A stretch of 64,000 nt of DNA from Caenorhabditis remanei (Eukaryota > Nematoda > Chromadorea > Rhabditida > Rhabditidae). Both the position numbers and the translations under genes were made by a program. Shown one piece after another: positions 10,518-20,474 of this stretch (positions within the stretch are counted from its first letter, which is position 1; each line of letters begins with the position of its first letter). The stretch is from assembly GCF_010183535.1 (NCBI RefSeq), contig NC_071331.1:17050001-17114000 (forward strand), written 5' to 3'. The notes beneath the pieces are model-generated. The model searched no databases, was not told the origin of the DNA, and saw nothing but the letters and a program-made list of their open reading frames with translations.

Positions 10518-13500
10518 CTATATTTGACTGTTCTCTCTTCTTCGCGAACGTCCGGAACCTTTGCTTCGGTTAGATCCTGTTCGATGCAAAGGACCCATTG
10601 ATTTCGACCTTTTCTGACTAGAAGCTTCACTTGACTGTCGTCGACTTGCAACTGACGCTTGTCTAGAACCAAACCGATTTTCCATGATGGAGTTCGTGTC
10701 CAGGAATCCCGACTGGTATCTTCCAACGCTTGTTGCTCGAAGTGTATTGTAAGGACTGGCAACGAAAATGTTATTTGGAGAACGCCGATGAAGAGAAAGC
10801 GTAGAACATCCAGGAATTCTGGAAACTGAAAATTGATTTCTGGATGGAAAAATATAAATCTTACACGGGCGGATAAAGTTTTTTCTCATCGTGGGGCTTC
10901 ACAACATTAGTCATAGCATGTCGATTTTCTAACACTGGATATGCTGGTGGTGGTAGCGGTTGATAAGGATCTTTTTCGAATATCGGAGGTAGTGGCTGAA
11001 AAGTAAGTGAATACATTTTTTTTTGCTGTTTTTTTTTTGCGAAGATTAATCACCTGTAGTGGGTCTATGTCGCGACGGTTTGTGGGGTGGTGAGCCCGAA
11101 CCGACCGCGAGGACTGAGAGGACTTGGACTTAGAAAGAAGAGCCAACACAGATTTAAATAACAACGATTTATTCGATAAGAGACGCAAATTAAATAAGAT
11201 ACCTCTACTAGCTCCTTTTGGCTCGGCATCGATGGACGTCAGTTGAGGAACCTTGGAAGAAGGTGATGGCGAAGGTGGCTTTTGCATCGGAAGTAGGCAA
11301 CGGCTTCGGCTGGTTGAGAAGTTCCTCTCTCGTGGGTAGATACTGATTCTTCTATTTTCTTGTTCCTACATCGACATTGACACGTAGTAAGGTCATCAAG
11401 ATAAGGAGTTTGTGGAGCACGTTGTTCAAAGTGATAATAAGGATACCGTATTCTCTTCACGTCCATATGAATTCATCGTTGTATAATTGATAATAAGAGC
11501 ATAATCTACGATCTAGATTGTACCAGTTGCGACAATATAGCTGAGGCTATTAATGTCGCGACACTGGGGGGGAGCGAAAAAGAACTTCCCTAGTGGTAGC
11601 GTTAGGGAAGTTCGTGGTTTGCCTCTGCCTAAGCAGAAGCCAGAGGTTGGTTACTCGGCGATCCGAGTTGTTGATCATGACCGATTGTCACTTTATTTTC
11701 TTTAGCCCGTCTTGGGAGGTACGGGCGGGTTCGTTGAGGTGGAGCCTTCGCTGGAGTTATCTGTTTGTGTAGATCCGAAGGAGTTCCGGCCGCTGGCGCG
11801 TCTTGATCTTGACGTTCTTCCGCGGGAATCTCTAGCGGTATAAGGTGATTCACTGACTTTTGAAAGACCTTCTGTCCGATTTTGACTTCAACGGCTCTCA
11901 CCTTCCCATCTTTGGATGAGATTAACTTCTGAATGACCCCGATAGGCCACATGTATCGAGCTACTTTTTCAGTGACGATTAACACTGTTGTACCTGGTGT
12001 AGGTGGGCTCTTGTTGTGCGCTGTTGACCGAGGTATGGATTCTCGGAGTAACACGTAGTATTCATCGCTGAATACGTTCCAGAGGTTATCCCTGACAGCT
12101 GCTGTAGATTCGATTAATCTTCTTGTTAGTTTTTCTGTTTTTCCTGACTCTAGGACTTCCGATATTGTTTTTGACGATTCTGGTAGTACCATCGATGATT
12201 GTGGGATCAAATAGTCGATGGGTCGGACTGGTTCGGCATCGGCTGTGTGGACTTTGTTGGCGGTTATAGGCCTGCAGTTGATTATACACTCAGTCTCAAT
12301 TAAGAGACTTTCGAGCTCTAACAGCGAAACTGTTATTTTCTTCAGGCATTTATATATCATGTTCTTTACCAAAGCCACCAGTCGTTCGTAAATTCCTCCT
12401 TTCCACGGTGAGAAGGGTGTAATAAACCGAATGTCTATTTCTTTATCCGCCAAGAATGAAGTCAGCGTTAGACTTTTGTTGATGATTGTCTTGATATCCG
12501 TGTTCATCATTGAATATCCGAGTTTGAATGTCGGAGAGTTGTCCGATAGGATAGACTGAGGAACTCCCCTACGACCGAAATATCGTTTTAAAGCCATGAT
12601 AAAACTGTGAGTGGTGTTGTCTTGGACGATTTCCAAGTGTATTGCCCGAGTGACAATACATGTGACTAGTAGTACCCAAATCTTTCCGTATTCATCCTTC
12701 GATTTGTATCTCAGAGGGCCGAGATAGTCGAGGCCCACGAAGGCGAACGGAGCCACGAGTTGGCTTCTTATAGACGGCAAGGTTTCTGCATACGGGTATT
12801 CGAAAGGAAGAGCGTGCATCCTTTGACATGTGACACATTGCCTCCGCACCGCTCTGACGAGTATTCCAATTTTCCGTATCCAGTATTTTCGTTGGATGTC
12901 CGATATGACATCTTTCACTCCCTGATGTAGCAAGCTGGTATGTGATTCGATAACCAGAAGGCGGGCGAGCTGGTGTGTGTGGATGATAATAATTGGTCTC
13001 TTCATCTCATCGGAGTGTCTGGGATGTCTCGAATTGACATATGGCCTGTTGTGTCGATATAAGCCGTCTGGAGAGAGCACTGGCTTAAGATGAGCAGGCG
13101 GTTCCTGCCCCATTCGCAACTTTGAATCCCGATAATGTTCCGCAATGATAAAGGTTCTTGTGATCCTCCGTTTGGTCACTTCGTCCTTTTCTTTATCGGC
13201 GTCATCATATCTTTGCAGTGTCATTGATTGGTATGAGTACTGACAAGACGGGAACCGATTGTTCCGACTTTTTATACAGCTGTGGACAAACCGAAGCACA
13301 TAATTGCACGTAGTTGTCAACTTCCGCATGTCATTAGTTCTGGAATATGGCACGATTGACTCATATTTACATAATTCTTTCTCCTCCATGCTGTTGACAA
13401 CTGCAGTTTCTGGTGAATCTTGGTTTGGAAGCTTGTTTAGTTCTCGAGATAGAACTTTTTCTCCGTCATTCACCACGAATAGGTGAAACATTCGGGCATC

Positions 13501-16500
13501 TGGAGGCGTTGTTTCCAGAGTCTGCGGCCAATCTTCTTCAGGTCGCTCGAGGAAGGATGGTCCATGGTGCCATAGTTTGTTGACTTTCAATTCGGCTAAA
13601 GTGCATCCTCGAGAAGCAATGTCTGCTGGATTCGCGTTTGTTGGCACGTATCTCATTTCTGGATTCAGTTGAAGTTCGGTTAACTTCGCTAAGTTCTTAT
13701 GGATATTTGTGACTCGATTAGCCACCCATTTCAGTCCCACGTGGGTTCCTACTTTGTGTAGAACCCAGTGTAGGACACATGTACTATCACTGAAGAATAT
13801 CACCTGATTGACTGGCATGTGAAGTTCGTTCATCAGATTCAACGCAAGGTTTGTGGCTGACTCCAGTGCCAGAAGTTCCATTTGTGGGATGGTGATTCCA
13901 ACACGTCCTGGCTTGACTCTCGACTTTGAGCATATTAATTGGGACTCGTACTTCTGTCCAGGAAATTCATGTCGTATGTATGCAGCAGCCGCGTAGTTGT
14001 CCTTGGAAGCATCTGAGAATATTACCAGTTGAACTCCAGTATAGTGATATGACGACACGATTTGTCGCGGTATTACGAATTCCGTTTCGTTGAAATGACT
14101 GGTGATACTCTTCCACATGGGAAGAAGTACGTCTGGTAACAGATCACCCCATTTCAGGTCGAATTGCCACAACAGGGTGATAAGTTTCTTGATTGGCACC
14201 ACGAGAGGTGTAATGATCCCGGTTGGATCATAGTTCTGAGCAAGGAAGGCGATAACTTCCTTCTTTGTAGGGATTCCATTTGGAGGCCTCGCGATCTTAA
14301 TTCTTATGACGTCTGTCAGACTATCCCATGTATGACCAAGAAGCTTGTTTGAGGTGTCGGGCGCCCGGTCATCTTCTTTGATTTTCTCCATAACTTCTGG
14401 AGAATTGCATAAAAACTCCCTAAGATTCATCGCCATCCGATTGAACGTATCGCCCATCGCGATTCAACATCGAACTTCTCACAGTAGGCCGCTGCATGAC
14501 CTCTCTGAGAACAAAAGAGGCATCCGCTCCAGAAACGATGTCTTTTCTGTTTCTTGGGTTTTTCTGGCCAACTAACTCGACCGTGCAACGGAAGGCGTCC
14601 TGGTGAGACAAGTGACGAAGCATCTTGGATAGATGACGCTGGCGTATCCGAATTGATACCTGAACAATGCGATCATTGTTGTGAATACGATAATTCGATT
14701 TTCAGATGGTAGGTACGAGATTTGACGCTATTGTGAGAGAGTGATCATGTTGCGTGTGTGGTGGTTCAATGGGTTGATCAGTTTTTTCGACTAAAAAACA
14801 TCTCTCGTCTCGCTGGGACCTACATCAACGATATGATGTCCTACCGGGTGTACTGTATGTTGCCACTCGTTCGGATCCCACCCGAACCCATACAGACACC
14901 TCGTAAACAACGACTTTGTTTTACCTCTCGAATAGAAGTTGTCACCTCTCGAATAGAAGTTTCACCTCTCGAATAGAAGTTTCACCTCTCGACTAAAGGA
15001 TGGTGTCTCTACGATAAGAGGTGTCCTACGATTAGGACGTCTACAGCGTCGCCTATCCTAGCCTACTGCGGTCGCGCTCGAATTTTGCGTTCTGTGATGA
15101 CTAATCTTTCGAGCCCTGAGACCTCTCATCCCACCAAAGTTCGAGTAACTCCGGTCGATGCACCATGTCGCGACGGTTTGTGGGGTGGTGAGCCCGAACC
15201 GACCGCGAGGACTGAGAGGACTTGGACTTAGAAAGAAGAGCCAACACAGATTTAAATAACAACGATTTATTCGATAAGAGACGCAAATTAAATAAGATAC
15301 CTCTACTAGCTCCTTTTGGCTCGGCATCGATGGACGTCAGTTGAGGAACCTTGGAAGAAGGTGATGGCGAAGGTGGCTTTTGCATCGGAAGTAGGCAACG
15401 GCTTCGGCTGGTTGAGAAGTTCCTCTCTCGTGGGTAGATACTGATTCTTCTATTTTCTTGTTCCTACATCGACATTGACACGTAGTAAGGTCATCAAGAT
15501 AAGGAGTTTGTGGAGCACGTTGTTCAAAGTGATAATAAGGATACCGTATTCTCTTCACGTCCATATGAATTCATCGTTGTATAATTGATAATAAGAGCAT
15601 AATCTACGATCTAGATTGTACCAGTTGCGACAATATAGCTGAGGCTATTAATGTCGCGACAGTCTAACTTTTCAACTACATCATTTATGGACTTATTCAC
15701 AAGGAATCCAAAAATACCAACAAAAAAACTATTTTTATGTGTCATGTCAGAAAATAGTTTTTACTTTTTTGCTACCTTGTAAGTAGGTCCATTATATTCC
15801 CAAGAGTATCAGTTATTGTTTTTCGTGAAAAACGTACCACATAATGTGTAGTGATTGTCGTTAATCTTGCAGGATCATTGTGCTTCTTGGTGTGATGTAA
15901 AGAGAGATCGCACAGCTTCGTTGTACACAAAAAGTACATCAATGAAACGAGAAGAAAAATGCATCCTAATCCGAATAATATAGGACCGGCTATTTGGATA
16001 GGCGGTGGTCGAATTCGTTGTTCATATGGCCATGTCCAAAATGGAGACGTGTAAAGATATTTATAACCAAGCAACGACATTAGAAGACCACCAATCAAGA
16101 GGAACACTCCGAAAGCTGTGCAACAGATAAGAGAAGAAGATCCTCGAAATTTTCTGGAAAGAAACCTTATTTCAATTAAATTGATCAAATTAAAACACTA
16201 ACGAAGTTCTGTACGGGAAGAAACCAAACGTTGCCGGATATAAGATATCCCATCCTTTCGGGTAATAGTAAAAGTACGGATCTCTTTGAGCCATCGGACC
16301 AAAATGTAGAACTCTCTGATTACCAGTCCATTGCAGAGGGTCTATTTCACTGGCTCCCGCTTGAACCATTTCGTCTTTCTTGTCTTTGACAGTGGCGTGC
16401 AATTTATCTGAAAAAGTCAATGAATGCATAAAAAATCAATAATGAAAACTTACTTTGAGCTCTTCTTTTCCGCTTCTGATGTGGACGTTCAGCTTTCGAT

Positions 16501-16970
16501 CCGAAGAAAAGATGCGTGCGGACTCGCTCTTGATTCGACGAAGCCCCGCCGCGCCCTCTTTTACTTCCCATCTGAAACCAATCAGTTCCGGAAGAAAAGT
16601 GACTTTTCGGCCCGACTCGATTGAACCTCGATTACAACTCTTTGAGCTGGCCGCAGTATCAAACAGCCCTCTTTTCTCTCAATTTATTTTTGCTAAATAG
16701 TTTGGTGTCGCGAGAGAGTGGTGTCAACAGATGTTTTCACTCATTTCCTCATTCTCATCAGCGCACTGAGTGCTCTTTTATCAAACACTTACCATATTTT
16801 TCTACTTGAAAATAGTAATCCACAGAAGCTGATATAAATCGTATCGAACCGAAATAATAGCTGGCTCGTCTGGCAGTGTAGTTCAGATTCAATTCACAGC
16901 TGGTGGAGGATAGAGACTCACGCTTGTCGCAGAGTGTTGTGAGAGCAAAACGGCCTAGTACCCGCGTCAT
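10518..16970 (-). CDS. Unrecognised two-pass membrane protein with basic Ser-rich tail; intron carries a retrotransposon
   Basis: Exons supported by splice sites and frame: 16571 to about 16455, about 16429-16195, 16153 to about 15837, about 10997-10866 and about 10832-10518. The alternative first exon at 16970-16797 also ends in phase 1 and joins in frame to the second exon. The second and third coding exons give a conserved-looking segment (FGPMAQRDPYFYYYPKGW) and two membrane helices, one around AFGVFLLIGGLLMSLLGY and one around IAGPILFGLGCIFLLVSL. The cytosolic tail has PPAY, a WW-ligand type motif, and ends in a Ser/Arg-rich stretch. The layout loosely resembles TMEM200-like proteins, but I do not recognise the family. 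The intron after THYV, with donor GTACGT near 15837, now spans about 4.8 kb because a BEL/Pao element sits in it. Exact boundaries of the last two exons are tentative. Confidence 0.65.
11063..11067. repeat. Target-site duplication GTCTA, left copy
   Basis: GTCTA directly abuts the TGTCGCGACGG end of the LTR at 11068. The identical GTCTA follows the other LTR at 15662-15666. A 5-bp duplication is normal for BEL/Pao integration and proves this is a true insertion, not an assembly join. Confidence 0.93.
11068..11563 (-). repeat. BEL/Pao 3' LTR
   Basis: 496-bp long terminal repeat, identical to 15166-15661. Its termini TGTCGCGACG and TGTCGCGACA form near-perfect palindromes. On the minus strand it holds an AATAAA (about 11168-11173) that can act as the element's polyadenylation signal and, because host gene and element share a strand, could also end host transcripts. 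Two short open frames in it (75 and up to 126 codons) are repeated in the other LTR and show no recognisable domain. Confidence 0.95.
11582..11613. other. Perfect 11-bp-arm hairpin next to the 3' LTR
   Basis: GAACTTCCCTA and TAGGGAAGTTC are exact reverse complements separated by a 10-nt loop, 18 bp inside the 3' LTR edge. Between hairpin and LTR lies a run of seven C (element sense), where a polypurine tract would be expected. This may be an RNA or cDNA signal of the element; the function is unknown. Confidence 0.7.
11629..14457 (-). CDS. pol: BEL/Pao Pol fragment: Pao region, RNase H, integrase, DUF5641 (RT core lost)
   Basis: 942-codon open frame without stops. It starts inside the end of the reverse transcriptase (MNLREFLCN) and continues with the Pao-specific linker (YDPTGIITPL). 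RNase H follows with FSDASKDN, a Glu in PQMELLALES and FFSDST. The integrase zinc-binding part shows HTSLLHQG and CVTCQR, and its core shows acidic residues in VGLDYLGPL, ILSDNS and GGIYERLV, fitting a DDE triad. The C-terminus is a DUF5641-type domain (PTPGTTVLIV). The reverse transcriptase YxDD motif and protease are absent. The frame is intact where it exists, in keeping with a young copy; the M at 14457 is probably not a native start but a result of the deletion. It could still yield RNase H and integrase if translated. Confidence 0.9.
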   Translation of the reverse strand: MGDTFNRMAMNLREFLCNSPEVMEKIKEDDRAPDTSNKLLGHTWDSLTDVIRIKIARPPNGIPTKKEVIAFLAQNYDPTGIITPLVVPIKKLITLLWQFDLKWGDLLPDVLLPMWKSITSHFNETEFVIPRQIVSSYHYTGVQLVIFSDASKDNYAAAAYIRHEFPGQKYESQLICSKSRVKPGRVGITIPQMELLALESATNLALNLMNELHMPVNQVIFFSDSTCVLHWVLHKVGTHVGLKWVANRVTNIHKNLAKLTELQLNPEMRYVPTNANPADIASRGCTLAELKVNKLWHHGPSFLERPEEDWPQTLETTPPDARMFHLFVVNDGEKVLSRELNKLPNQDSPETAVVNSMEEKELCKYESIVPYSRTNDMRKLTTTCNYVLRFVHSCIKSRNNRFPSCQYSYQSMTLQRYDDADKEKDEVTKRRITRTFIIAEHYRDSKLRMGQEPPAHLKPVLSPDGLYRHNRPYVNSRHPRHSDEMKRPIIIIHTHQLARLLVIESHTSLLHQGVKDVISDIQRKYWIRKIGILVRAVRRQCVTCQRMHALPFEYPYAETLPSIRSQLVAPFAFVGLDYLGPLRYKSKDEYGKIWVLLVTCIVTRAIHLEIVQDNTTHSFIMALKRYFGRRGVPQSILSDNSPTFKLGYSMMNTDIKTIINKSLTLTSFLADKEIDIRFITPFSPWKGGIYERLVALVKNMIYKCLKKITVSLLELESLLIETECIINCRPITANKVHTADAEPVRPIDYLIPQSSMVLPESSKTISEVLESGKTEKLTRRLIESTAAVRDNLWNVFSDEYYVLLRESIPRSTAHNKSPPTPGTTVLIVTEKVARYMWPIGVIQKLISSKDGKVRAVEVKIGQKVFQKSVNHLIPLEIPAEERQDQDAPAAGTPSDLHKQITPAKAPPQRTRPYLPRRAKENKVTIGHDQQLGSPSNQPLASA
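14431..14660 (-). pseudogene. gag: Gag remnant with CCHC zinc knuckle
   Basis: In a frame different from Pol, roughly 75 codons read through SWPEKPKKQKRHRFW into CLFCSQRGHAAAYC, which fits the CX2CX4HX4C zinc knuckle of retroelement nucleocapsid. The frame stops about 20 codons later, overlapping the start of the Pol frame. A stop precedes it at about 14665, so the N-terminal part of Gag is lost or broken. The remnant marks one side of the internal deletion. Confidence 0.75.
14922..14998. repeat. Tandem repeat, about four copies of a 20-21 bp unit, in the element leader
   Basis: ACCTCTCGAATAGAAGTT recurs at 14923, 14944 and 14964, with a diverged fourth copy (ACCTCTCGACTAAAGG) at 14984. It lies between the primer binding site and the gag remnant, in the untranslated leader where packaging or dimer signals of LTR elements usually reside. 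Confidence 0.85.
15148..15165 (-). other. Primer binding site, tRNA-Gly-like
   Basis: Directly after the 5' LTR the element strand reads TGGTGCATCGACCGG, starting with the TGG that pairs with a tRNA CCA end. The complement ends CCGGTCGATGCACCA. From memory the 3' end of nematode tRNA-Gly(GCC) is CCGGCCGATGCA plus CCA, a match with one difference. Confidence 0.7.
15166..15661 (-). repeat. BEL/Pao 5' LTR
   Basis: Second 496-bp LTR, same sequence as 11068-11563 over its full length by visual comparison. It is followed by the GTCTA duplication at 15662-15666. As the 5' LTR in the minus orientation it should carry the element promoter. Confidence 0.95.
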
Positions 16971-17350
16971 TATTTTGAAATTGAGATGCCGCTGTCAACG
17001 ATTATTACAAACGGGACCTTCGCAGAGCTCCCGGAGCCGACGGGGAATCCTCCATGAAAGCGCGCCCCAATAACAACGAAGCGGCGCGCGGCGCGTGCCT
17101 AAAATTTCTCTGCGTCTCTTCATGTAGACAGTCCGCCCGTCGAAGTATTCCCAATTTCAGTCATTTTTCAGATTTATTTTCATCAAAAATTTATTTTTTC
17201 AATGAAATCCGAAAGAACTAATAACAATTGTTACATCTATGCCACTTATTATTAATTTTATAGCATTTTTCGGTGTTTTTCGACAGCAAACCTTTCTCTA
17301 TTCTGCATATTTTATTTCTTAAAATTTAAATTCAGGTATTAACTGGGGCA
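16572..17350. promoter_or_regulatory. Divergent promoter region between the membrane protein gene and isp-1
   Basis: The two genes point away from each other here. The segment 16797-16970 is probably the alternative first exon of the minus-strand gene. Around 17020-17120 there is a GC-rich stretch followed by TTTCTCTGCGTCTCT (17106-17119), a motif frequent in promoters of broadly expressed Caenorhabditis genes and seen before other genes in this window. A TTCAG acceptor (17330-17336) upstream of the isp-1 ATG is a likely SL1 site. Confidence 0.55.
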
Positions 17351-18881
<1,531 letters not shown>

Positions 18882-19184
18882 ATATTAAATTCAAAAACCC
18901 CCGTCTGAAAATTCGCCTCCTTATCGAATTTGCGTTTTCCTTGGAAAGTAGATCCCTCTTTCTACGTCGTATTCTTGGCAGATAAAGTTTATTTTTAGTT
19001 ATTTTTCTCATTTTTACTGTCTCTGTTTTTGTTCTTCTTTTAAAAATTTTTCTAGGATTCTAATGCACTCCTGCTCGAAATTTGTTCATTTCATAATGAA
19101 TAAATGTAATTTAAGAATAGAGTCTCTGTGTCTGTGGGCGGGGCAAAAGAATAAACAACTCTTGGCAAACATGCGACCGGCATA

Positions 19185-19195
19185 CTCTGCGTCTC
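19185..19195 (+). promoter_or_regulatory. CTCTGCGTCTC promoter motif upstream of sph-1
   Basis: Exact CTCTGCGTCTC about 250 bp before the sph-1 start, and just after a probable isp-1 polyadenylation signal (AATAAA, about 19098). The same core occurs before isp-1 and rabs-5, always in the orientation of the gene. It suggests sph-1 has its own promoter despite lying behind isp-1. Confidence 0.5.
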
Positions 19196-19447
19196 ATCAC
19201 ACTTTCAATCAATGTCCTCGAAAACGGCACTTGATCCATTGGTGAGGCATAGACGGTAACATGTCTCGTTTCTCTACGTCTTTCCAATTTCTGACACACA
19301 TACACACTCTACGATAACTTTCTCGTTATCAAAAAGAACATGACGAGTAGTCTCTCTTCTTCTCACTTACTCTCCATCCATTTTTCGCCCTTTTGTTGTT
19401 ATTTTTATCGTTATAGATGAGAATCGATTGATTTCAGGTATTGAAAA

Positions 19448-20285
19448 ATGCCTTCTATTCCGGAGCACATCAATCTAGCAGCATTCAAATTCCCATTGGG
19501 ATTCATTAGAATCATTCAATTCGTAAGAATTATTTAAAATAGTTATTTCATATTCAATTGGTTAATTTCCACAGATTTTCATCATTATTGCAATCGCAGC
19601 AGTCAATAGTTGGGGAGTTAAAGTTGAATACAACTGTAAGAGTCCCGCAAATGTATCAATGACAAACTTCCAGGAAGTCTACACTTTTTCGTATGTTCTA
19701 AAGTGATTAAGAATTTCAAAAACTTCTATTTTAACAGACTTTCAAAGATTAAGTTCACTGGCTGTGATAGTCAGAAATACGATATGTGGAATGGGGAAGA
19801 TAGTGCTGGTGGAAGTGCTGGATTCTTCTATTTTGTCAATGTCACTGCTCTGATTTATGTAATATTCATCTGCTTTGTTTATGTCATTTTCTGGGGAATT
19901 TATCAAACTGAGAAACGTCTTCCACTCGTTGATCTTGGTGCAACTGCTCTCTTCTTCGTTCTTTTCTTCTTCTGTAGTTCAATTTGGTGGGCAGGAGCCA
20001 ACACAATTGGAACTGCCACGTCAGATGAACGACTGAAAGAGATCTTCCAACGCAAAGAGTGGGTTAATCAGAGTGCCACTTACTCGAACAGAGATGTGAA
20101 TAATGGACAACTTGCTATTTCTGTGGTAAGATTTCTTATAAATTGTTTTTTTTTTCTTCAAATCAACGCATAAAAAATTTCAGCTGGCAAACTGGGTGTG
20201 TGTCCTCTGTTTCGCCTTCAATTGCTGGTTCATATATAAAGAAGTCGTTCCACGTGAATCTGCCCATCCAACAGACATTGCCTAA
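19448..20285 (+). CDS. sph-1: Synaptophysin homologue (MARVEL domain)
   Basis: Four-pass vesicle membrane protein of the synaptophysin/synaptogyrin group. Exons start at 19448, about 19575, about 19739 and about 20184. The protein reads MPSIPEHINLAAFKFPLGF, a first helix IFIIIAIAAVNSWGV, an intravesicular loop with Cys pairs (NCKSP, FTGCDS), a second helix IYVIFICFVYVIFWGIY, a third helix ALFFVLFFFCSSIWWAGA, a second loop, and a fourth helix VLCFAFNCWFIY. The short C-terminus lacks the Tyr-rich repeats of vertebrate synaptophysin. The gene converges on moc-3 with 189 bp between stop codons; a plus-strand AATAAA at about 20432 fits its 3' end. Confidence 0.93.
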
Positions 20286-20474
20286 ACTCACTGAATCCGT
20301 TTTTCCATGATTACTCATGCCCTTCTCTACTTTTTCCCCCCATCAACACGTCCAACGGGCTTTTCCTTTTTGTCTCTATTGTACTCTATTCCTGAATAAC
20401 TCTGACTCATTTTGGAATGTATAAAAAAACTAATAAATTAAATAGAACTTTAAAACAAAGAAAATCAACAAATT

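Larger units (their letters stand above)
11068..15661 (-). mobile_element. Young, internally deleted BEL/Pao LTR retrotransposon
   Basis: Complete insertion of 4594 bp in minus orientation. LTRs at 15166-15661 (5') and 11068-11563 (3') are both 496 bp and identical by eye. They are flanked by the 5-bp target duplication GTCTA (11063-11067 and 15662-15666). Inside lie a tRNA-Gly-like primer binding site, a leader with short tandem repeats, a gag remnant with one zinc knuckle, and a long pol reading frame for the Pao-type region, RNase H, integrase and DUF5641. The aspartic protease and the reverse transcriptase catalytic core are missing, so the copy cannot replicate by itself. Identical LTRs mean very recent arrival, probably through enzymes of an intact relative. 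It lies in an intron of the membrane protein gene on the same strand. Confidence 0.95.

Noticed and set aside
15666..15730. Possible short exon ending DPLQ interrupted by the retrotransposon
   Set aside because: The acceptor (AAAATAG) is weak and the translation looks like T-rich intron; the strong donor GTACGT at 15837 with acceptor TTTTCAG near 10998 is simpler. Kept only as an alternative in a finding.
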